Shown here in pieces: positions 23,896 through 30,393 of a stretch of 30,393 nt of DNA. Each line of letters begins with the position of its first letter. Position 1 is the first letter of the stretch. Source of the stretch: CAZZCN01 sp964652975 (lineage in GTDB: Bacteria > Bacillota > Clostridia > Saccharofermentanales > UBA5734); assembly GCA_964652975.1 (NCBI GenBank), contig CAZZCN010000034.1:1-30393 (forward strand), read 5' to 3'. Under the pieces are notes generated by a model that saw only the letters and a list, made by a program, of their open reading frames with translations, searched no databases and was not told the DNA's origin. The translations under genes and the position numbers were made by a program.

Positions 23896-24593
23896 TACTT
23901 ATTATTTTAGTTTTAATAGATCAGGTATCAAAATATGCAACAAGGACTTTCATTGAAGTAGACGGGTCGATAACCATAATAAATAATTTTTTCTATCTGA
24001 CTCACAGAATCAACAAGGGTGCTGCCTGGAGTTTTCTAGCCGGACAGTCCTGGGGGATATATGTGCTGGCGTCGGTTTCATTTATTGCGAGCGTAATTAT
24101 GATTTATCTGATTTACAAGACTCCTGTTACGAAGTTGAAGATTGCTATTACCCTGATTTGTGGAGGCAGCATAGGGAATCTGATTGACAGGGTTGTTTTT
24201 AGAGGGGTTACAGATTTTTTGGATTTTCATTTCGGGTCATATGTTTTTCCTACATTCAACGTAGCGGATTCGCTGGTTGTGTGCGGGTCGATTTTTCTGG
24301 CATTTGTTGTTATTACCGATGCACAAGCTATGAACGAAATTTCTAATCTATTAGGTGCAGACGATGTAAAGATAAAAACAGCGGAGAATACTAAGTTGAA
24401 TACAGAGTTGAATACAGATACGATTTCAGATACGAATACTGAGGCGAATACTAATTTGAATACAGCGACGAATACTAAGTTGAATACAGCGGAGAATACT
24501 AAGTTGAATGCAGCGGCGAATACAGAGACGAATTCAGAGACAAAAATAGATACCGATACTAAGACCGAGACGAAGAAAGAGGACGAAAATTGA
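23880..24593 (+). CDS. lspA: Lipoprotein signal peptidase (signal peptidase II)
   Basis: The membrane aspartyl protease that removes lipoprotein signal peptides. Four transmembrane helices lie within residues 1-150. Conserved boxes are LIDQVSK (12-18), NKGAAWSFLAG (45-55), GGSIGNLIDRVV (95-106, catalytic D103) and FPTFNVADS (123-131, catalytic D130). The family is usually 150-175 residues; this one has 237. The extra residues from about 163 form a low-complexity Asn/Thr/Glu-rich tail of NTKLNT-like repeats, predicted to be cytoplasmic. GTG 23874 is in frame, but AAAGGA at 23865-23870 favours ATG 23880. The gene overlaps the preceding lipoprotein gene by 16 bases and its TGA overlaps the TTG start of the next gene. 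Confidence 0.94.
   Translation: MVWTIILIILVLIDQVSKYATRTFIEVDGSITIINNFFYLTHRINKGAAWSFLAGQSWGIYVLASVSFIASVIMIYLIYKTPVTKLKIAITLICGGSIGNLIDRVVFRGVTDFLDFHFGSYVFPTFNVADSLVVCGSIFLAFVVITDAQAMNEISNLLGADDVKIKTAENTKLNTELNTDTISDTNTEANTNLNTATNTKLNTAENTKLNAAANTETNSETKIDTDTKTETKKEDEN
24380..24550 (+). repeat. Minisatellite-like repeat encoding the LspA tail
   Basis: Degenerate repeats built on GAATACTAAGTTGAATACAGC, in steps that are multiples of three, fill the 3' end of lspA. Frame is kept throughout, giving NTKLNT, NTELNT and NTATNT phrases. The near-identical blocks (AATACTAAGTTGAATACAGC occurs several times) indicate recent slippage expansion. Confidence 0.8.
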
Positions 24594-25498
24594 AGCAAAC
24601 CATTATATCTGATGAGAACGGCATAAGAATCGACTCATATCTGGCAAAGGTACTTGATAATTTTTCACGGGCTTATATCGCCGGGCTGATTTCAGACAAC
24701 CTCATTTTATGTAATGGGAGCGTTTGCAAACCTTCTCACAAGATTACCATAGGTGATGAGATTGTAACGGATATCCCTGATCCTAAGGAAATCAGTGCAA
24801 TACCTCAGGAGATACCTATCGAGATAGTTTACGAGGATGAATACCTTGCAGTAATCAACAAGCCTCAGGGAATGGTTGTACATCCGGCAGCAGGGCATCG
24901 CGACAACACACTTGTAAACGCTTTGATGTTTCACTACAAGGGTGAACTGTCTGACCTGAACGGAGTCATACGTCCGGGAATAGTACACAGAATCGATAAG
25001 GACACATCTGGACTTCTGCTAATAGTAAAAAAGAATGAAGTTCATTCCCAAATAGCCGCAGCCATTCAAAAACACGAGATTAAAAGAACATACCGGACAC
25101 TGGTAAACGGAATAATCAGCGAAAATGAAGGTACTATAGATCTTCCGGTCGGACGCAGTCCCAGCAACAGACTAAAAAACGCTGTTGTAAAGTCGGGCAA
25201 AAATGCAATAACACATTTTAAAGTGATCGAAAGGTTTTATGGCAGCAACATAACCTATGTCGAAGTGACTCTTGAAACGGGTCGTACACATCAGATCAGG
25301 GTTCATTTTGCATATATAAAACACCCGGTTCTGGGAGATACCCTGTACGGAGGTGCGCGAAAGGATTTCAGACTTGACGGGCAGACTTTGCATGCATATA
25401 AATTAGAGTTTTTACATCCGGTCAATAAAAATGATATAATGGTGGAAGCACCAATCCCTGAATACTTCGAAAAGCTTCTAAAACTAATGAGACCTTGA
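24590..25498 (+). CDS. RluA family pseudouridine synthase, RluD-like
   Basis: A 302-residue pseudouridine synthase. An N-terminal S4-type domain (about 10-62) is followed by the catalytic domain with VVHPAAGHRDNTLVNAL and the signature HRIDKDTSG (133-141, catalytic D136), VTLETGRTHQIRVH and HPVLGDTLYGG. It matches the RluD-like protein (YlyB type) that follows lspA in most Firmicutes, probably acting on 23S rRNA. The start is TTG 24590 with GAGG at 24580-24583, and TTG overlaps the lspA TGA as TTGA, implying coupled translation. It is closer to the standard family than the minus-strand paralogue at 13760-14677. Confidence 0.93.
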   Translation: MKQTIISDENGIRIDSYLAKVLDNFSRAYIAGLISDNLILCNGSVCKPSHKITIGDEIVTDIPDPKEISAIPQEIPIEIVYEDEYLAVINKPQGMVVHPAAGHRDNTLVNALMFHYKGELSDLNGVIRPGIVHRIDKDTSGLLLIVKKNEVHSQIAAAIQKHEIKRTYRTLVNGIISENEGTIDLPVGRSPSNRLKNAVVKSGKNAITHFKVIERFYGSNITYVEVTLETGRTHQIRVHFAYIKHPVLGDTLYGGARKDFRLDGQTLHAYKLEFLHPVNKNDIMVEAPIPEYFEKLLKLMRP

Positions 25499-25546
25499 CA
25501 GAAAATTTATCTAAAAGAATAAAACGAACAGGAAAAACAACACAAA

Positions 25547-26335
25547 ATGGCAAAAAAGGGAAAATTAGCAAAAGGTGACGAGACAATAATAAAAGTTGGA
25601 ATCTGGGACAAAAAATATTTCAACCAGATTCTTATGTTTGTCTTGCTGCTTATAGTCGGATTTATTTTTTCACTGCAGATCAGAGCGATTGAAGACAACC
25701 GCAAAAAGACTCAGGCCGGCAAAAACGATTATAATTATTATGCCAATCTGCTGGCAAACGAAAAAACCTATACAAAAGCTTCTACCGAAGCGTTGGATGA
25801 ACTTAAAGCCAAGAAGAGTGAACTGATACAGAAAGCGCTCGAAAACACAGGAGATGTGGGCATACTCGATGCGTTCCAGAAAGTTAACGACTTTGCAGGA
25901 TTCACAGAGAAAAAGGGTTCGGGCATAAGAGTTACACTGGATGACCAGTTCAACAAAGATCCTGCATTTCCGGCGGCAACATCCGCTATTCATGACCTTG
26001 ATATCCGTAACGTCGTTGATTTGATGAAAAGCGCAGGAGCAACGGCTATATCCGTCAATGGTGAGCGATTGGTCGGCACCAGCGAACTTACATGTAACGG
26101 CCCCACTGTACAGGTAAACAAAAGGAAATTTCCTGTTCCATACGTAATAGAGGCAATAGGTGATGCAGTCGAGATGAAGGCTGCAATAGAAAAAAATGAA
26201 TATTTGCAGGGAAGAATAATTTCCAATATAAGTTTTAAACTCGAAATCAAGGACGAGATAGTCATAAGCGGGTTCTCGGACTATGACAAAATCGAACAGT
26301 ATATAGATGCTCTCAAGGAGGTCAAAAAAACATGA
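25547..26335 (+). CDS. DUF881 family membrane protein (first of two)
   Basis: A 262-residue protein with a basic N-terminal tail, one transmembrane helix (about 27-46), a short coiled coil (about 47-105) and an extracellular DUF881 domain, recognised by GSGIRVTLDDQ, the IRNVVDLMKSAGATAISVNGERLV stretch, and VIEAIGDAVEMKAAI. The family (YlxW-like in Bacillus) often lies near cell-division genes; its function is unknown. AGGAAAA is about 12 bases upstream of ATG 25547. The downstream gene is a paralogue that starts in an ATGA overlap, so the two are translated together and may form a complex. Confidence 0.85.
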   Translation: MAKKGKLAKGDETIIKVGIWDKKYFNQILMFVLLLIVGFIFSLQIRAIEDNRKKTQAGKNDYNYYANLLANEKTYTKASTEALDELKAKKSELIQKALENTGDVGILDAFQKVNDFAGFTEKKGSGIRVTLDDQFNKDPAFPAATSAIHDLDIRNVVDLMKSAGATAISVNGERLVGTSELTCNGPTVQVNKRKFPVPYVIEAIGDAVEMKAAIEKNEYLQGRIISNISFKLEIKDEIVISGFSDYDKIEQYIDALKEVKKT

Positions 26336-27036
26336 AACTAAAACAAAATGCATTCAGGTCGTTTGCCTTTATAATTGTTTGCGTTGCTATGGGAATTCTG
26401 GTTTCCTTGCAGCTAAAAAGCATAAATTCGGCCCAGAATCTACAGATTTCTTCTAACCTCCGTTTGAATGAAATCCAAGACGAGTTGATAACACAGACAA
26501 GAATCAACAGAGACCTTTCAGACCGTCTTACCAAGCTTAATGATTATGTAAAGGCTGTCGAGAACCAGACATTCACAGCCGACGATGCTTTTAAGAGGAT
26601 AGTTGAAGAAAAGACCAACGCGGAGATTTTTGCCGGATTGACAGAGGTAAGCGGATCGGGTATTACAATAACTCTGCTGGCAGGTACAGATTCGTTTATA
26701 AGGGATGCGGATATCAGGTCAGTTGTTAATGAACTGCGAGCAGCCGGTGCACAGGCGATTTCCGTAAATGATGAGCGTCTCGTGGCTATGTCCGAAATTC
26801 GAGAGGCTGGAAGATATATCGTAATAAACGGCAAGCAATTTACCGCAAACGGACAATTTGTAATCAAGGCCATTGCCAGCTCTGATGATCTGACCCGCGC
26901 AATCACAATGGTTAACGGCGTTGGTGACAATCTCGCACTTTACAACATAGACTATAATTTGATACCATCTGACAAGGTTACAATTCCAAGGCTTCGTGAA
27001 GACAGTCCTGCCTATAGAATAGATATGCTAAAGTAA
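26332..27036 (+). CDS. DUF881 family membrane protein (second of two)
   Basis: A 234-residue paralogue of the preceding protein: transmembrane helix at about 9-28, coiled coil at about 32-85, and a DUF881 domain with GSGITITLLAG, IRSVVNELRAAGAQAISVNDERLV and FVIKAIASSDDLTRAI. The two domains align along their length with clear but moderate similarity, so the duplication is old. ATG 26332 overlaps the upstream TGA (ATGA), with AAGGAGG about 12 bases before it. Clostridia and Bacilli often have a small DUF1290 membrane protein between such paralogues; none is present here. Confidence 0.85.
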   Translation: MKLKQNAFRSFAFIIVCVAMGILVSLQLKSINSAQNLQISSNLRLNEIQDELITQTRINRDLSDRLTKLNDYVKAVENQTFTADDAFKRIVEEKTNAEIFAGLTEVSGSGITITLLAGTDSFIRDADIRSVVNELRAAGAQAISVNDERLVAMSEIREAGRYIVINGKQFTANGQFVIKAIASSDDLTRAITMVNGVGDNLALYNIDYNLIPSDKVTIPRLREDSPAYRIDMLK

Positions 27037-27061
27037 TAAGAACTTTTGAAAGGAAAATGAA

Positions 27062-28033
27062 GTGACACAAAAAATACTGCCTGTTAACAACCAAAATATA
27101 ACTAGCGAAATTTTCGGATCATTGAATGGCAATGTTGAAGCAATTGAACATCTTCTTAACGTAAGAATCGAACTTTCTCTCAACGGAATTTCAATAACGG
27201 GTGAAGAAGAGAATCTTGTCAAGGCTGACACGGTCCTGCAACGCCTTATTATGCTTCATGAGAGCGGTGAGACAATAGGACTGCAGATAGTGACATATCT
27301 CTCCGAGATGGCAAGGGATGGCAATTTGCAGCTTGTATCAGGGTATTCACCCGATTCAATCTGTGTTACGGCAAAAGGCAGACCTGTCAAGAGCAAAACT
27401 ATCGGTCAAAAACAATATGTCAAAGCAATTGAAGACAATGATGTGGTTTTTTCTATTGGCCCCGCCGGTACAGGCAAGACTTTTCTAGCTGTAGCAATGG
27501 CTGTGAATGCTTTCAGGAACCGCCGTGTCTCTAAGATAATTCTAACGAGACCTGCAGTTGAAGCCGGAGAAAAACTGGGGTTTCTGCCTGGCGATCTTCA
27601 GAACAAGGTTGACCCGTATATGAGACCGCTTTATGATTCCTTGCAAGAACTCATGGGGACAGAGACATATCTTAAGAACATGGAACGCGGCACTATTGAG
27701 GTGTCTCCGCTTGCTTATATGAGAGGCAGAACGCTTGATGATGCTTTTATTATCCTAGATGAAGCCCAGAATACTACGCCTGAGCAGATGAAGATGTTCC
27801 TGACAAGAATCGGGTTTAATTCCAAGGTGGTCGTCACAGGTGATATTACACAAATCGACCTTCCGATGCACCAGAGATGCGGTCTGATTGAAGCTCGCAG
27901 AATTCTGGAAGGTGTTGACGGTATCAGCTTTATTACATTGACAGAGAAGGACGTCATACGAAGCGCCATAGTACAGAAAATCATACGGGCATATGACAAG
28001 GCGAACCTTAGGGAAAGGGAGCAGTCACAATGA
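27062..28033 (+). CDS. phoH: PhoH family ATPase
   Basis: A 323-residue cytoplasmic P-loop protein. An N-terminal KH-like segment (about 20-65) precedes the ATPase core with Walker A GPAGTGKT (133-140), TRPAVEAGEKLGFLPGDLQNKVDPYMRPLYD, Walker B IILDEAQNTT (about 234-243) and VTGDITQIDLP. This is the PhoH/YbeZ type encoded next to ybeY in most bacteria and linked to RNA metabolism and 16S rRNA maturation; the biochemical activity is not settled. GTG 27062 follows GAAAGGAAAA. It overlaps the 7TM-HD gene by an ATGA, and ybeY follows that, so phoH, the phosphodiesterase and ybeY are one operon. Confidence 0.95.
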   Translation: MTQKILPVNNQNITSEIFGSLNGNVEAIEHLLNVRIELSLNGISITGEEENLVKADTVLQRLIMLHESGETIGLQIVTYLSEMARDGNLQLVSGYSPDSICVTAKGRPVKSKTIGQKQYVKAIEDNDVVFSIGPAGTGKTFLAVAMAVNAFRNRRVSKIILTRPAVEAGEKLGFLPGDLQNKVDPYMRPLYDSLQELMGTETYLKNMERGTIEVSPLAYMRGRTLDDAFIILDEAQNTTPEQMKMFLTRIGFNSKVVVTGDITQIDLPMHQRCGLIEARRILEGVDGISFITLTEKDVIRSAIVQKIIRAYDKANLREREQSQ

Positions 28034-30138
28034 AAGTAAGAAAATCATTGATAAAATTTGTTTATGTCCTGCTGACTGTTGCTATTTTCTTATCGATAGT
28101 GTTTTCTCTATACTTTGCATCCCTTCCTACAAAATACATTTTAAAAGTCAACGATATCAGCGGGTACGATATTAATGCAATAAGAAGCGTAAAGGATCTG
28201 CAAGCTACCAACCAGAGAGCCAATCTTGCCGCATCAGAGGTCAAGGATGTAATGCTGGTTAATCCTAAGACAACACAGGACAGTATTGACAGTATTACAA
28301 AGTTTTTTGAAGTTGTCAGGACAGTGCGAATTGATTTTTTAACACCGGTAATACCAACCCCTGGAACAACTCCGGTACCCCCGAAATTCAAAAATATAAA
28401 CGAAGCGGCGGTTTTCTTAAAGACAGAGATAAAGAAGACTTTCAGCAAGGATTTTACAAACGAAGAATGCCTGAAGCTGCTTTCTCTCGAAGCCGCCGAG
28501 TATGAAGTCTATTCGGGACATGCGAAGAATATGGCGTCACTTATTTTGTCATCTCCGGTTAGCAATGATATGATTGCGATGCAGATAGGGCAGAATATAG
28601 CGTCTCTAACCCAGACAATGTCGCTTTACACTGCTAATCTACCTATCCTTTCAAGAATTCTAAATACATTTGTGACATCCAATATAGAATTTAACAAAAA
28701 GGCTACGGATGCCTCCCGGAATCTGGCTTATCAAACGGTAATCGACAATCCTGTTATGATTGCTAAAGGTACAAGGATTATTAATTTTGGTGAAGTTATT
28801 ACTGCAGAAAAGTTTCAATTGCTTGAAGAAATGGATCTTATTGACAAGGGCGAATTTGACTATACATATCTTGGAGGCATACTCCTTTTCGTACTTATGA
28901 TAATTCTTTTGATCTCGGTTTATGTAAGAGAATACGAAAAGGCTAATATCCGCACCATAAAAGATAAGGCCTCAGTACTTATTTCAATGCTTATACCTTT
29001 TATGCTCTCGCTGGGATTCGTTAAAATATCCAATTTGGCTCCCCCGGTTTACATTGCGGCTGTTTTAATTACCGCATATTTCGGCTTCAGAACCGGTGTC
29101 TTGATGTCGATACTACTTACCTTTACAATCATGCCTATTACAGGGTTTGACCCTAAATTCATGATAGTCGGAATTATAGGATCCGTTGTAGCATCACTTG
29201 TAACCCTTGGTATATCCAAGAGGAACAATTATGCTTTGATAATAATAGCAACTACGATGTCATGTTTTGTATCATCATTGACTTATAACATATTAACCAA
29301 AAACATATTACAGGATATATTTAAAGACGCGATTATTGCAGTAATAAGCGGTTCGGTTTCAGTAATACTGGCAATCGGCCTAATGCCTTTGTTTGAAATG
29401 ATATTCAATTCTCTTTCGCCGCTTCGGCTGATAGAACTTTCACAGCCGGGACACCCTTTGCTTAGAAGGCTTTTTGTCGAGGCTCCCGGAACAAGCCAGC
29501 ATTGTGTAATGGTGGGTAATCTGGCGGAAGCGGGTGCCGAAGCGATAGGTGCCAACTCCCTTATCGCGAGGGTAGGTGCATATTATCACGACATAGGGAA
29601 GCTAGAGAATCCCGAAATGTTTACCGAGAATCAAGAGGGAATCAACCCACATGACAAGCTTTCTCCCGAAGAGAGCTCCTCGATTATAATCGCCCATCCC
29701 GAATCAGGACTTAGAATAGCCAAAAAATATCGCATTCCGATGCCCATATGCAAGTTGATTTATGAGCATCATGGAACAAGCAAGCAGATGTTTTTCCTGC
29801 GAAAAGCTCAGAATCTGGCACAAGAAAAAGGACTTCCGGAGCCAGATGTCTTAAATTTCACTTACAAGACTGACAAGCCATCATCTAAAGAATCAGGCAT
29901 TCTAATGCTTGCGGACACTGTCGAGGCCGCTATGAAATCCACAGGAATAACCAATCTTGAAGATGCACATGTCTTGATTAAACGACTGATACGTCAGAAA
30001 ATCGAAGAAGAGCAGCTGATTGATTCTGAACTCTCTTTCAAGGACGTCGAAAACCTTATACAGGCATTTCTTCATGTATACTCAGGACATTTTAGAATCA
30101 GAGTGAGGTATCCTGATGATAATACAGTATCAAAATAA
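28030..30138 (+). CDS. 7TM-HD family phosphodiesterase (PgpH-like)
   Basis: A 702-residue membrane protein. One N-terminal helix (about 10-32) leads to a long extracytoplasmic domain (about 33-275; 7TMR-HDED type) with a proline-rich loop TPVIPTPGTTPVPP. A block of about seven helices (about 278-470) follows, then a cytoplasmic HD domain with HCVMVGNLAEAGAEAIGAN, YYHDIGK (H520, D521), IIAHPESGLRIAK and YEHHGTSKQMFF. PgpH of Listeria hydrolyses cyclic di-AMP, and the same placement between phoH and ybeY is common. The activity here is inferred. ATG 28030 overlaps the phoH TGA. Confidence 0.93.
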   Translation: MKVRKSLIKFVYVLLTVAIFLSIVFSLYFASLPTKYILKVNDISGYDINAIRSVKDLQATNQRANLAASEVKDVMLVNPKTTQDSIDSITKFFEVVRTVRIDFLTPVIPTPGTTPVPPKFKNINEAAVFLKTEIKKTFSKDFTNEECLKLLSLEAAEYEVYSGHAKNMASLILSSPVSNDMIAMQIGQNIASLTQTMSLYTANLPILSRILNTFVTSNIEFNKKATDASRNLAYQTVIDNPVMIAKGTRIINFGEVITAEKFQLLEEMDLIDKGEFDYTYLGGILLFVLMIILLISVYVREYEKANIRTIKDKASVLISMLIPFMLSLGFVKISNLAPPVYIAAVLITAYFGFRTGVLMSILLTFTIMPITGFDPKFMIVGIIGSVVASLVTLGISKRNNYALIIIATTMSCFVSSLTYNILTKNILQDIFKDAIIAVISGSVSVILAIGLMPLFEMIFNSLSPLRLIELSQPGHPLLRRLFVEAPGTSQHCVMVGNLAEAGAEAIGANSLIARVGAYYHDIGKLENPEMFTENQEGINPHDKLSPEESSSIIIAHPESGLRIAKKYRIPMPICKLIYEHHGTSKQMFFLRKAQNLAQEKGLPEPDVLNFTYKTDKPSSKESGILMLADTVEAAMKSTGITNLEDAHVLIKRLIRQKIEEEQLIDSELSFKDVENLIQAFLHVYSGHFRIRVRYPDDNTVSK

Positions 30139-30393
30139 TCAACGGAAATTCAAGACGGACCCGCTTAAAGATATTGTAGAAAGAGCCGTTAGAGCTGCTC
30201 TCAGGAATGAAAAGATTGATGGATTTTTGCAGAAAAACGCCGTAGAGCCTGTTTTTTCGGTTACGTTTACAAATAATGAGAATATAAGGAAAATTAACAA
30301 GGCATACAGAAATATTGACAAGCCAACCGATGTGCTTTCATTTCCGATGTTCGAGGATATTGGAAATGATGAAATGCTCAGCAACAAAGATAA
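30116..30393 (+). CDS. ybeY: Endoribonuclease YbeY, N-terminal part (cut by window end)
   Basis: The first 92 codons of the rRNA maturation factor YbeY, a zinc-dependent endoribonuclease needed for 16S rRNA 3' processing and ribosome quality control. Recognition rests on VTFTNNENIRKINKAYRNID followed by KPTDVLSFPMFED, the family's strongest N-terminal motif. ATG 30116 has GTGAGG 8 bases upstream and overlaps the end of the 7TM-HD gene by 23 bases. The frame is open to the last base. The catalytic HxxxHxxxxxH motif lies beyond the window, so it cannot be checked. Confidence 0.9.
   Translation, partial: MIIQYQNNQRKFKTDPLKDIVERAVRAALRNEKIDGFLQKNAVEPVFSVTFTNNENIRKINKAYRNIDKPTDVLSFPMFEDIGNDEMLSNKD

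Noticed and set aside
24227..24598. Minus-strand frame with VSVF/VFAAVF repeats
   Set aside because: It is the antisense of the lspA Asn/Thr repeat tail; the repeat explains the apparent pattern.
25670..26353. 227-codon minus-strand frame opposite the first DUF881 gene
   Set aside because: It has a biased, cysteine- and phenylalanine-rich composition typical of antisense frames and overlaps a gene with a clear domain and coupled neighbour.

Overview
The window is a low-GC, gene-dense chromosomal segment of a Firmicute, most likely an anaerobic member of the Clostridia. The evidence is the gene order (efp, asp23, amaP, DUF2273, nusB, xseA, xseB, ispA, dxs, nadK, argR, recN), strong GGAGG-type ribosome binding sites, frequent TTG/GTG starts, an Asp23/AmaP envelope-stress module, RNase Y/YmdB, and an NAD(P)-linked trimeric [FeFe] hydrogenase. 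I see no phage, insertion sequence, CRISPR, tRNA or rRNA. Most genes are housekeeping; the unusual material lies in the spacers, in protein tails and in one hydrogenase motif.

Layout. 1-1700: an aspartokinase on the minus strand with a long structured leader and its own promoter. 1800-3000: two HAD phosphatases, the second YqeG-like. A 63-bp tandem duplication (3012-3141) separates them from efp. 3234-10287: efp, asp23, amaP, a DUF2273 membrane protein, nusB, xseA, xseB, ispA and dxs, with a degenerate 67-bp tandem repeat between asp23 and amaP. 10443-13626: nadK, argR and recN; the tlyA gene often found between dxs and nadK in related genomes is absent, and a terminator and promoter lie there instead. 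13623-13770: a compact multi-hairpin element with 35-bp direct repeats separates recN from a convergent RluA-type pseudouridine synthase. 15084-19174: the hydrogenase operon (NuoE-like, NuoF-like and catalytic subunits), after a very AT-rich spacer and closed by a strong terminator. 19669-22267: rny and ymdB, each with its own promoter. 22270-25498: an orphan peptide-type solute-binding lipoprotein, lspA with a long Asn/Thr-rich tail, and an RluD-like synthase, all overlapping or nearly so. 25547 to the end: two tandem DUF881 proteins, phoH, a 7TM-HD (PgpH-like) phosphodiesterase and the first 92 codons of ybeY.

How the genes work together. The asp23-amaP-DUF2273 group is a membrane-anchored envelope-stress module. 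xseA/xseB make exonuclease VII; ispA and dxs supply isoprenoid precursors; nadK supplies NADP. The three hydrogenase subunits should form one soluble flavin/iron-sulfur complex linking NAD(P)H, probably with ferredoxin, to hydrogen. RNase Y, YmdB, PhoH and YbeY relate to RNA turnover and ribosome quality. LspA would process lipoproteins such as the one encoded just upstream. I found no convincing new multi-gene system; the best leads are the lysC leader, the recN-side hairpin element, the triplicated 5' end of ymdB, and the hydrogenase L1 motif.
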